Below the pieces are notes generated by a model. It was not told the DNA's origin, made no database searches, and saw nothing but the letters and a program-made list of their open reading frames with translations. From Rana temporaria (lineage: Eukaryota; Chordata; Amphibia; Anura; Ranidae): DNA of 64,000 nucleotides. The position numbers and the translations under genes were made by a program. Shown here one piece after another: positions 43,302-53,200 of this stretch; the first letter of the stretch is position 1, and each line of letters opens with the position of its first letter. Where the stretch lies: assembly GCF_905171775.1 (NCBI RefSeq), contig NC_053490.1, forward strand, positions 152,836,469-152,900,468, written 5' to 3'.

Positions 43302-43630
43302 ACAGTAATCAGTGCATTTTTTTATAGAACTAACAACTGTGTAATTGTCAATGGTCCCAAAAATGTGTCAAAAGTGTCCGATGTGTCCGCTGCAATATCG
43401 AGGTCCCGATAAAAATCTCAAATTGCCACCATTACTAGTACAAATAAATGCCATAAATCTATCCCCTATTTTGTAGACGCTATAACTTTTGCGCAAACCA
43501 AACAATATACGCTTATTGAGATTTTTTTTTACCAAATATATGTAGAATACATATCGGCCTCAACTGAGGAAAAATAATTTTATTTTTTTAAATGTGGCAC
43601 ATTTATTAGAGCAAATGTAAAATATATTGG

Positions 43631-44028
43631 CCCAGATTCAGGTAAGACTTGCGCGGGAGCAAGTGCGATTTGCGCCGCGCAAGTACGGATTTGCGCCCAG
43701 GCAAATTTGCGGGTGACCCAGAAAGCAAGCTAAGCCTGAAATGTGGCATTTTTGCACGGAGGCAGTTTCTCTGCCCCGGCGCAATTAAGGGGCAATTTTG
43801 CTCAGGGAGCAACTTGCACTCTCATGGTTTTCCCTCAGCAAATATGCAAATGAGGAACTGGCACTGATTCATAAACTAGCGCGTGTGAGGCGCATTTTGC
43901 GCCCAAAGCGCGCAAGCTGTTTGGCCGGGGCAAATTTGCACTTTATAAAAGCAGGGGCAAGTTAGCAACAGATGGCCACAGGTCAGCTGGAGAGCAACTA
44001 CAGCAGCACCAAGACGAACGAGATGAAC
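43631..44028. mobile_element. Harbinger fragment, transposase-side end
   Basis: It begins GGCCCAGATTCAGGTAAG and follows the left part of element A (32882-33280) closely, including the TATA box and the first transposase codons (ATGGCCACAGGTCAGCTGG near 43973). It stops inside that gene, where unrelated sequence begins. Confidence 0.85.
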
Positions 44029-44600
44029 TCTGGTGCACTGGCAGGGCACTCAAATATGTTCTGCCAGCCGCATCTTTGAGGCGCTGTAGGAGCGGTGTAC
44101 ACACCGCTCCTAAATCAAATCAATGGGCAGCTGCGCCAAACCACCGGCAAAGCACTGCTGCAGCGGCGCTTTGCCGGTGGTTTTAACACTTTTTCGGCCA
44201 CTAGCAAGGGTTAAAAGCGCCCAGCTAGCATCCGAATAGCACCACAAAAACGATGGTAAATCACCGCTAAAAATAGCGGTGCTTTACCGCTGAAAGTGGC
44301 CTAAATGCCAAAATGCCGCCTGAGGTCTTTCGGTCTGATGAATGCATAAAGATTGCAGGTGGTAGAGAAATGCAATGGTGTTTTATTTAAACATTATTTT
44401 GACTGCAGCACTCTTTTTTTTTTACTGCATTGGTTTGTTGGGACTTTCTTCCTTTATTTTCCTTATTTTTTTCCCTTTATTTCTTTATTTAATACTTCCT
44501 TTATTTTCCAGTGATGCTATTAAATATTACATGTATGTCCCTTTTTCACCAGTAAACGGATGGATCAAAAATCGGACATACGGTCTTCAGGTGTGAAAGG
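44029..44600. other. Mixed MITE fragments
   Basis: A palindrome around CCACCGGCAAAGC / GCTTTGCCGGTGG (44138-44182) marks one MITE. The tail GTGTGAAAGGGGCC near 44590 is the end of a TTTCACAC-type MITE like that at 10441. No gene. Confidence 0.5.
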
Positions 44601-44832
44601 GGCCATATCCTCAAAACGAGATACACCAGAAAACCAGCTTTTTCCGACCGACATAAAACGATTACACCGGCGCATCTTGGGGCGCAAAAATACGCTAGAC
44701 GCACCATTGTTTTGCTAGTCAAATATGCAAATGAGGGAGATATGGCGATCCACAAAAGTACGCCCTGTGCGCATCAGCTGAATGTCCGGTCTAAAGTTAC
44801 CCCTTATAAAAGCAGGCTTAACTTTGCACCAG

Positions 44833-45069
44833 ATGTGTGCAGGTCAGCTAAAGCAACGAGCTGAGCACACACACTTGCAGGACAACAATCTGTATGCCAA
44901 CATGCCAGGGGCATCCATGCTCATAGCTATACTAGTGACTTTAGAGGCGCGCAGAAGGCACCTTTGCACGTTAAACACACACATTAATCATAGCACAAGT
45001 AGAATGCATGCATGCACACCACTGTGGTCCCTAGCACACACACCCCACATCCGCATCGAATTGGATTAG
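44833..45069 (+). pseudogene. Harbinger transposase N-terminal remnant, element C
   Basis: It starts MCAGQLKQRAEHTHL and continues YANMPGASMLIAILVTLEAR, matching YANMPGAGMVIALLVFSEA of the transposase at 53202-54434. The catalytic domain is gone. Confidence 0.8.
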
Positions 45070-45394
45070 ACCAAAGTACACTGCACGGTACTAGGGAGCA
45101 GCAACGCCACGCCAAGGCTCCAATTATGTCACTGTACATTTATACACCTTTCACATGGACCTGGGATCACTTCTCCCTGGTCCTGGGGATCCCTTCTTCA
45201 CCAAAACTGAGGGTGACACCCATTTTCCGGCAGAAATGTCACCCCCACATTCATACATCATTCACAAACATAAAACAAATCATAATCACAGTAAAAACAA
45301 AAAAAAATAATAAAACACTGAAAACAAAAGTACACCACAAATCAACGTCGGCGTGACCCACGCCTGGGCCGGCCACGGCCACGGCCCTGGCCCC

Positions 45395-46600
45395 TCAGGG
45401 GAGACTCATGGGGGGGGAATAAGGGGAAGGAGGAGCCTCCCCTGGTGTCTGCCCACCTGCTGGCCTGCCCTCCAAGGCCTCGGCTATCCTGGTGAGGCCA
45501 ACATTCAGGGCTGCCGTATTGGCCTGGACAGCCTGGGTCAGGGCATTCACCTCCTGACCCACGCCTGCTGTGGCAGTCTGCAGGTCGTTAAAGCAGTTTA
45601 TGAATGCCAAGGAGTTGCAGCTCACATCATTCACTGAGTCCTTTATGGAGGCCAGGCTCTCCTCCATCCGGGCCAAAGTCTGGGTGACCTGACCCAGATG
45701 GCGGGTCTGAAGGGCCTGGTCCCTCCTAAGCTTAGCAGGCAGAAAGTCTGCCACCCCCTGGTCTTGTGTGTGGCCTTCCTGCCTGCAGATGAGGCTTGTG
45801 GCATGGGAGAAGGGGAGCCCCCTGTTGGGGGAGGAGTGGGAGGGGCTACCCCTGATGGAGGCCTGACTGCTGCCAGCCACAGGGGGAGCCTCATCCAAAA
45901 GGCGAAGTATCTTACTGGCAATGGTAACCTCCTCCTCCTCAACCTCCTCCTCCTCAACCTCCTCCCCCTCATCCTCCTCATGAGGTGAGTTGTGGCCACT
46001 CCCCTCCCCTGAGGACTCCTGCCTTTCCTGGGGGTCTTCAGCAGCCTGATGTCTGGGGGATGGTGCAGACTGGCCAGATGGCCCAGCACCCTCCTGGCCA
46101 TCTGTGGATGACACAAAACATACACAGGTTGGAGGATCCACACACTTGTCACATATTCCCTTCCCCCCCACACATGCTATACACCAGATAGAAAAAAAAA
46201 ACTTACCTGTCCTCACGGCCTCATCGGAGTCAAAGCCAGGCAGGTCCACCACTTGCTGCCTGTTGAAGCACCGGGCCACTGCACGCTCCTCATCAGTCAG
46301 CCTGATGGTGCAAGGTGGTCCCCCTCCAGTGCCCCTGGAATGTGCTGTAAGCTTGGCCAGCTTCTCACGGACCACGTACCTCAGATAGTTGATCTTTTTG
46401 GAGATCCCACTAATGGTCCTCGTCTCCCCCCCCAAAACATTGATGTCATCAACAATGTCCTGCAGGATCTGCTTCTTTCTGGCCGGGGTGATGTCCCGGC
46501 TCTCAGGGCCATGCAAAAAACGCCCATTTAGGGTGATGGCCCTGGCAAGGATCTCCTTCTCACGGACAGAGAAGTTTAGCTTTCTCTTCTTTGGTGCCAT
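45395..46600 (-). CDS. Harbinger Myb/SANT-like protein, two exons, with an intron that is open in frame
   Basis: Exon 1 (46600-46207) starts MAPKKRKLNFSVREKEIL, with a KKRK nuclear signal and a Myb/SANT-like region (ARKKQILQDIVDDINVLGG, ISKKINYLRYVVREKL), then RGTGGGPPCTIRLTDEE as in element A. The GTAAGT donor and CATCCACAG acceptor (intron 46206-46102, 105 nt) join to exon 2 (46101-45395), which has an acidic stretch (EEVEEEEVEEEE) and a coiled-coil C-terminus. The spliced product is 366 residues. The intron is a multiple of three and has no stop, so an unspliced message would also be translated. Function: binding element ends and recruiting transposase. No disabling change seen. Confidence 0.85.
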   Translation of the reverse strand: MAPKKRKLNFSVREKEILARAITLNGRFLHGPESRDITPARKKQILQDIVDDINVLGGETRTISGISKKINYLRYVVREKLAKLTAHSRGTGGGPPCTIRLTDEERAVARCFNRQQVVDLPGFDSDEAVRTGKFFFSIWCIACVGGKGICDKCVDPPTCVCFVSSTDGQEGAGPSGQSAPSPRHQAAEDPQERQESSGEGSGHNSPHEEDEGEEVEEEEVEEEEVTIASKILRLLDEAPPVAGSSQASIRGSPSHSSPNRGLPFSHATSLICRQEGHTQDQGVADFLPAKLRRDQALQTRHLGQVTQTLARMEESLASIKDSVNDVSCNSLAFINCFNDLQTATAGVGQEVNALTQAVQANTAALNVGLTRIAEALEGRPAGGQTPGEAPPSPYSPPMSLP

Positions 46601-46874
46601 ATCACCACCAAACACTCAGCACAAACAGACACAAAAACAGACAGCAAAAATCAGACACCAAAATCAGACAGCACAAACAGACAGCTAATACAGACACCAA
46701 AAACACACAGAAAAAACAGACAGCTAATACAATCTCCTATAACACTCTCCAATAAAACTTTTTTCTAACACTCCTACACAAACCAACACACAGCCACAGA
46801 CAATAGAACAAAAGCACCTTGCTTCAGGAAGGGAAACACATGGATGTACTTTTGCAATGGAAGGGCGTTTGTCT

Positions 46875-46895
46875 GGCCCTATTTATACACAGGGT
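46875..46895 (-). promoter_or_regulatory. TATA box of the Myb-like gene, element C
   Basis: TATAAATAGGGCCAGAC in the minus sense lies about 280 bp upstream of the start codon. A similar block occupies the same end of element A. Confidence 0.55.
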
Positions 46896-47232
46896 GTATC
46901 TCACTAAGTACGCCGGGCCTAGATCCTATCTCACTGAGTGCGCAGGGTCGAATTCTGAGCATGCGCAGTGAGGTGCAGAATCATGCGCGCATGCGCAGTC
47001 CGGCCGGCCCTTCATTTGCATGGGGTCACGGCTCATTTCAATGGAGCACGCCCACTTCCTTCCCACTTTCAATTACCCCGCCTTACGCCTCAGAATTTAT
47101 GTTACGCTGGCGCAAATTTGGGCGCAAATACTCTGTGGATACGGTACTTGCGCCACAAAATTGAGCCGGCGTAACGTAACAGAGATGCGCTACGCCGGTC
47201 TATATATGCGCCGCTCTACGTTAATCTGGCCC

Positions 47233-47677
47233 TTTGGTTTTAAAGTATAACTAAAGGCAAAGTTATTTATTTTATAAAGTTTTATAAAGTTTTATAAAGT
47301 TTATATATTTTTTTGGATAAAATGGAGTGGCGAGGGGTTAGAACACCTGTCAGTTTTTTTTTTTGCTGTCTGTGCTCCCATTTGAGAGATTCACCCTCTC
47401 TATTTGTCCTGTTTACCACTTTCACCAGAAGTGAAAGTAAAAGAAAACCCCAAATGTTGCATTGTCCTCAGAAAATTAATAGAGGAGAAACCTTTCAATG
47501 GGGACACTATTTCTGGCGACCTGGAAGGGCCCAAGGGATTCCCTTAATTTGCAGGGATTCCTTTTCACTTTCTGTTTTGGCTATGGGACAGGAAGTGAAG
47601 ATAAATCTCCCCCAATGGGACACATATGGCAAAAAAAGCCTGACAGAGTTATAACCCTCCCTTACTCTATTCAAAAT
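47233..47677. other. Non-coding stretch between elements
   Basis: No gene or repeat end recognised, except a three-fold TTTATAAAGT repetition at 47270-47300. Confidence 0.5.
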
Positions 47678-48063
47678 TAGAGATGGGCTCAGGTGTGTTA
47701 GCAACCCTACGTGCCCGATCATGCCAGGAAGCCGACACTGCATAGCGCTAATAACAGGCAGAGAGAAATTTCCAAATTCCAAAGCTGCAAAGATCGGGAA
47801 ATGTCTCACTGCCTGTGATGTGCAGTGCCGGCTTCCTGGCGGAATCCTGAATGTGGCGTTGCGATAGGGTTGCCACCTCCTCCCTTTAAACCCAAACACA
47901 TATGAATTACACAGGCTAAGAGGCTAATTTAATGCAAATAAAGCATCAATTGAGTTTAATTACCACCTTAATTAGCCTCAGAACCTGTGTAATTCATATG
48001 TGTTCGGTTTTAAAGGGATGAGGTGGCAACCCTAGGTTGCGAACACACCCAAGCCCATCTCTA
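47678..48063. mobile_element. hAT non-autonomous element, exact 8-bp TSD TTCAAAAT
   Basis: TTCAAAAT at 47670-47677 and 48064-48071 borders the inverted ends TAGAGATGGGCT and AGCCCATCTCTA. No coding capacity. It contains the palindromic MITE at 47865-48034. Confidence 0.9.
47865..48034. mobile_element. Palindromic MITE nested in the hAT element
   Basis: TAGGGTTGCCACCTC and its complement bound a sequence that folds along nearly its whole 170 bp (inner arms around CATATGAATTACACAGG). Confidence 0.85.
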
Positions 48064-48404
48064 TTCAAAATGAAGAAAATAGTTTTGCCTATAGTTCTAC
48101 CTTCATTTATATATTGTGACTGTTATTGATAGTATTAACCCAATATTCTTAGAATATGTCTTAAGTAAAGTTGAGCGGACACCTGGATGTTCGGGTTCGA
48201 CGGGTTCGGCCGAACTTCGGAAAAAAGTCTGGGTTCGGGACCCGAACTTGACCCGAACTTGACCCTGAACCTGAACCCCATCGAAGTCAATAGGGACCCG
48301 AACTTTTGAGTATTACGTAAACGTAAACGTCTCTAAAAAAGTAATGGAAAGGGCTAGAGGGCTGCAAATGGCAGAAAAATGTTGGTAAGAGCATGGCAAG
48401 TACT

Positions 48405-48720
48405 CTGATATGGAGAAAACACTGCAAACACTGGAGGAAAAACTGCAAAATGTATTTTTTTGTCCTAAATGGGTGTTTTTTGAATAGCACAATAGAAGAA
48501 CAGTATCTACAGTGTTTATCTCACACATACAGATATGGAGGAAACACTGCAAACACTGGAGGAAACACTGCAAAATATTTTTTTTTGTCCTAAATGGGTG
48601 TTTTTTGAATAGCACAATAGAAGAACAGTATCTACAGTGTTTATCTCACACGTACAGATATGGAGGAAACACTGCAAACACTGCAATTTTTTTTGCCCTA
48701 AATGGATGTTTTTTGAATAG
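48405..48720 (+). repeat. 125-bp tandem repeat, about 2.6 copies
   Basis: GATATGGAG landmarks at 48407, 48532 and 48657 give an exact 125-bp period. Each unit itself contains two copies of AACACTGCAAACACTGGAGG-like sequence. Confidence 0.9.
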
Positions 48721-48857
48721 AAAAGTATCTAAAGGGTGTATCTCACAGTAACATATGCAGTGCTGGTGTAATTTGATTTCTGAAGCAGGACTGACTCCTA
48801 TCTATTTATCTCCCTACATGCAAAACCAGGAACCTTTCCCTAAACCTTTCCCTAAAG

Positions 48858-49021
48858 CATTGTTTCTCAACTCCAGTCCTCAAGGCGCCCCAACAGGTCA
48901 TGTTTTCAGGCTTTCCATTATTTAGCACAGGTGATTTCATCAGTTTCACTGCTTCAACTCAGGGAAATCCTGAAAACATGACCTGTTGGTGCGCCTTGAG
49001 GACTGGAGTTGAGAAACACTT
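48858..49021. mobile_element. Small hAT MITE, exact 8-bp TSD CCCTAAAG
   Basis: CCCTAAAG flanks 48858-49021 on both sides (48850-48857 and 49022-49029). The ends TTTCTCAACTCCAGTCCTC and complement are a widespread vertebrate hAT terminus. The element folds on itself (TCATGTTTTCAGG arms). Confidence 0.9.
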
Positions 49022-49080
49022 CCCTAAAGTATCTAAAGCAGATATCTCACAGGAACATATGCAGTGCTGGTGTAATTTAA

Positions 49081-49385
49081 TTGAAGAAATTTAATGAAGA
49101 TAAAATGTGCTTACATCAAAGAAACAAATAAAAACGCCAAACAGCGGCACTTCCGGTGGACGGTCAGGGTATCACGTCACTTCCGGTCACGTCTACCTTA
49201 CGCGTTGCATCACATCACGTGACTTCATCTACCTCTGAAGAAGTCACGTGACGTGACGCAGCGCGTAAGGTAGACGTGACCGGAAGTGACGCGATACCCT
49301 GACCGTCCACCGGAAGTGCCGCTGTTTGGTGTTTTTATTTGTTTCTTTGATGTAAGCACATTTTATCTTCATTAAATTTCTTCAA
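49081..49385. repeat. 305-bp near-perfect palindrome
   Basis: The left arm (from TTGAAGAAATTTAATG) and the right arm (to CATTAAATTTCTTCAA) are complementary over about 150 bp each, with only a 7-10-bp loop near 49233. The centre contains CACGTGACTTC and GAAGAAGTCACGTG. Downstream sequence to about 50030 resembles 52740-53190. Confidence 0.9.
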
Positions 49386-50511
49386 GTGCTTACTTACTTC
49401 ATGATGAGAGTTTTTTATCTTCATTTTTGCTCCTGTTAATACTTGTGGCCATCTGTGAGCTGACTCCACCTCATCGAGACCTACACCACTAGTGTACACA
49501 GAGAACGCTCCTGGATTCCAACCCAGCAATAGGAGGATTTCGGGGACACGCATCATCCTTTGACTGGAGGGGATTTCTCTTGGAGACCATCCCAACATTT
49601 CGAGGATTTCGTTGAAACGTATTATCCTCTAACTGGAGGTAAGCGCTCTGTGAGCTCAATCATTGGGAAGTTCCATCTAGATTGTCTACATTGATGTCCA
49701 AGGGCAGAAGCTTTTACATAAGTTGATTCACTGGATTTATACACATTGGACTTTATTCATATGTTTTGATGCATTAGTTGCATATGGTTTTACGTTTTGG
49801 ATTTTAATTTATGGTTCACGGTTTGCCATTTTTCGTTGATCTATAGATGCTATCAGTCTTCTGACTGTCTTTATATTCACTTTTAGATTTTCAGTTTGCG
49901 CTCATCACTTCCACTTTATACCTTATATTTGTTGTTAGCACATTTTAGATTTGAGCAGCATTTTGAGTTCTTTTATTGGTCACTTATCACTTTCACTGTT
50001 GGCTAGCACTTTAGTTACCCACTTTTTTTTACCCTATCTAAAGCAGAGTGACGTGCTGTGCTATGTGCCTCTAGCTTATATAGAGGCTGGAACACATGGT
50101 GGGTCACATGCTGCACTGGCCAATCACAGCCATTAGTAGGCATGGCTGTGATGGCTTCTAGGTCACACAAGTAAAACAAATGTTGATTGGCTGCCCTGAA
50201 GCGTGCCATTACATTGCCGAACCCGAACTTACAGTAAATTGTTCGGGTTCGGGTACCAAAAACCCAAAAGTCTGGTACGAACCCGAACTTTACAGTTCAG
50301 GTTCGCTCAACCCTAGTCTTAAGGCAATGGTCTATGGTTCGTTTAATTTGTTTGGTGAGAATACATTTATATATTCATATTGCATATGACTGTTGCAATA
50401 TGTTCTTTTTAAAAAAAGCACTGTTCAATGTACAGTAATTTTAATTGATAAAATACTTTGTAGTGGAGTAAGTATGTACAGTTGCTTTTGGATGTTGCAT
50501 ATAAACTTACT

Positions 50512-51255
50512 GGGCCGGATTCAGATACATTGGGGTATCTTTCCGGGTGGCGTAACGTATCTCAGATACGTTACGCCTCCGTAAATTAGGGCGCAAGTTC
50601 CCTATTCAGAAAGAACTTGCGCCCTTAGTTACGGCGGCGTAACGTATGTGTGTCAGCGTAAGCCCCCCTAATTCAAATGTGGATGATGTGGACGTGTTTT
50701 ATTTAAATTACACGGGACCCCGCGTACCTGACATTTTTTACGAACGGCGCATGCGCCTTTCGTGAAAAAATCCCAGTGCGCATGCTCGAAATTACGCCGC
50801 AAACCGTCAATGCTTTAGACGTGAACGTAACTTACGTACAGCCCTATTCGCGAACGACTTGCGCAAACGTCGTAACATTTTCAAAACTCGACGCAGGAAC
50901 GACGTCCATACTTAACATAGGATACCCCTCATATAGCAGGGGTAACTTTACGCCGGAAAAAGCCTAGCGTAAACGACGTAAAAAAAATGCGCCGGGCGGA
51001 CGTACGTTTTTTGAATCGGCGTATCTACCTAATTAGCATATTCATTGTCTAAATAAACGGAAGCGCCACCTAGCGGCCAGCGTAAATATGCAGCCTAAGA
51101 TACGACGGTGTAAGACACTTACGCCGGTCGGATCTTAGGGAAATCTATGCATAACTGATTCTATGAATCAGTCGCATAGTTACGACCCCGCACACTCAGA
51201 GATACGACGGCGTATCCGGAGATACGTCGTTGTATCCCTTTTTTGAATCCGGGCC
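50512..51255. mobile_element. Harbinger-family MITE, TSD ACT
   Basis: The ends GGGCCGGATTCA and TGAATCCGGGCC are flanked by ACT (50509-50511 and 51256-51258). The interior is rich in ACGTAAG and CGCC and resembles the non-coding ends of larger Harbinger copies. No gene. Confidence 0.85.
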
Positions 51256-51258
51256 ACT

Positions 51259-52049
51259 GTTTTTAGCAGTGCAGTGTTTTTACGAGACATTTCAAACATG
51301 TTGAAGAAAGCTGTTGTGGTGAGATTTATTTGAACATGTCATAGAAATATGGGCTATCTGATAACTAGGCATCTCATGTTTTGATTTCACTGATCTAGGA
51401 ACTGGCTCCAAATAGCAAACAGGTGTTTGACTTGTTAGAAGACTCAAAGGCAGAAAAACTAGAGAGAGCAGGGGATTGTATATAGGTCAAGATTCCCTAA
51501 AATACACTGCTTAGAAAAAAACTAGCCATATTCCACTTCAAGGGATCAACTGAATGCTTGGAGATGTTGTTTCTGTTCATAATTTGAAGTCTGTAAAATG
51601 ACATGTTAGAAATGTATGGCTAGAAATGAATGAAGAGAGGTCTGTGACACATACTAATTTTTCAGATCATTGAGCTCTCTAGGGATTGAGGCTTTAGATT
51701 CACCACCTGTCTATTTGGCTGCTTTCACTGCTGTCATGCTTTTCCCATGCCTTTTCAGCTTCTTTTAATCTCCCTCTTTCCAGATCATGACATTTATTTA
51801 TTTATCTTTTTTGGAAAGAAAACAGCTCCTTCCCAATCTGTGATGTATTAAACTCAGTAATACAATGACACACAGAAAACAAGTTTCATTTGTGTTTTGT
51901 TTGCATAGAAAGACTTCACCAGTGTGTTATAGCAAATAGTTTTACTGAATCGATTCAGCAAACAAGCAACCCATATTTTTTTTCAAATGCTTCCTGTGTT
52001 AATGAATGTTACATAAATATCACTGCTTACATATAACAAATCACAGTTG
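51259..52049. other. AT-rich stretch without recognised features
   Basis: I see no gene, repeat ends or conserved motif here. Confidence 0.5.
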
Positions 52050-52406
52050 AATGCCGCGTAGACACACGATTGAACATTCCGACAACAAAACAGTGGATTT
52101 TTTTTCCGATGGATTGTTTGCTCAAACTTGTGTTACATACACACTGTCACAGAACGCTGTCATGTACAAAACTATGACGAACCGAGCATGCGTAGAATTT
52201 GTGTGTGTCAGAATTGCATACAGACAATTGGAATTTCCGACAAAAACTTTAGTTGTTGGAAAAATTGAGAACCAGCTCTCAAACATTTGTTGTCGGAAAT
52301 TCCGACAGCAAATGTCCGATGGAGCCTACACACGGTCGGAATATCCGACCAAAAGCTCACATCGAACATTTGTTGTCGCAAATTCCAAACGTGTGTACGC
52401 GGCATT
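52050..52406. mobile_element. MITE with AATGCCGCGT termini and GTACACACG-like core
   Basis: The left AATGCCGCGTAGACACACGA and the right complement AATGCCGCGTACACACG form the terminal repeats. ACAGTT lies next to both ends. Internally TTCCGACAAC / GTTGTCGGAA palindromes repeat four times. Confidence 0.75.
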
Positions 52407-52409
52407 ACA

Positions 52410-53200
52410 GTTACAATTTCCTGAGGAAATAGGCACCCACGTGACCGGAAGTGATGTCCGTGTGATAGCAACACCAGATACTCGGATTGCCATTTTAAAT
52501 ATTTTTTTGCTCCATGTAAGCCTTTTAAATAAATATTTTTTGGCTAAACGTACTTCACGATCACGATCTTGGAATCTTTACTTTCTTTCCTGGATTGGAC
52601 CTGTGGACGCTTGGGATCTGTTTGGAGGCATCCATCTTTCTGAAGACCAGCCTGGTTCACAACAGACGCCCACACAAGCTGATACGCTGTTCGGGAGAGG
52701 ACAACTTCACACCGCTCTGAGCTACTGCCCTGAGGGGCTAAGGTAAGCGCTCTGTGAGCCCAGTATCAGGAAGAAAGAAGATCCTCCATTATAGGAATTT
52801 TTGAGCATATGAAATACACCAGTTTCTGAACTTTACCTTAATGAATTGTTTCTTGCTTATATGGCATTGGATTTATTAAGCATCATCTCTCATTCACTAT
52901 TACTTGAACTCTACTGCTGCACCAGCACTGTATTAGCACTGTGCACATTGGCACATAACAGGCAGGATTGCTTATTCAGCACATTCTAGTTTGTGCTACA
53001 GCATTTATTGAATTTTCCTATTTTTTGTTTTATTGTCATTAATTTGATTCGCTGGCAATTATTCTTGATTATTTAGCACTTTATCACTATATATATATTC
53101 ATATTTATTATCTATATATATTTATTTATACGGCATTTTATCACTTTTTAATTAGTTTAGTTATTATATTTAATTTATTTGCGCTTATCACTTCCCTATA
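52410..53200. repeat. Unclassified interspersed repeat related to 49140-50030
   Basis: It shares CACGTGACCGGAAGTGA, AGGTAAGCGCTCTGTGAGC and a GCGCT(T/C)ATCACTTCC ending with the segment at 49140-50030. No coding sequence supports a class. It directly abuts the truncated Harbinger transposase gene. Confidence 0.5.

Larger units (their letters stand above)
40835..43629. mobile_element. TTAA-bounded element, composite, right end lost
   Basis: The left end TTAACTGCTTGCCGACC is a terminal type resembling piggyBac/Kolobok MITEs with TTAA targets. Its body is interrupted by a smaller TTAA MITE (40902-41388), a palindromic insert (41727-41945) and a solo LTR (42670-43301), and resumes at 43302-43629 with a segment reading ATATATGTAGAATACATATC. 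A Harbinger fragment replaces the right end. Confidence 0.5.
44601..47232. mobile_element. Harbinger element C: intact Myb-like gene, transposase mostly deleted
   Basis: The right end TTAATCTGGCCC and a diverged left end GGCCATATCCTCA bound a 2.6-kb copy. The left part carries a TATA box (TTATAAAAGCAGGC near 44806) and the first roughly 75 codons of a transposase gene on the plus strand. A deletion then joins it to the 3' side of a two-exon Myb-like gene on the minus strand, with its own TATA box near 46880. The family is related to element A but clearly diverged. Confidence 0.75.
48166..50315. mobile_element. hAT-bounded composite, exact 8-bp TSD GTCTTAAG
   Basis: GTCTTAAG flanks the element at 48158-48165 and 50316-50323. 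The ends are TAAAGTTGAGCGGAC and (complement) TAGGGTTGAGCGAAC, with GTTCGGGTTCG repeats near both. Nested inside are a 125-bp tandem repeat, a smaller hAT MITE and a 305-bp palindrome. No transposase. Confidence 0.85.
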
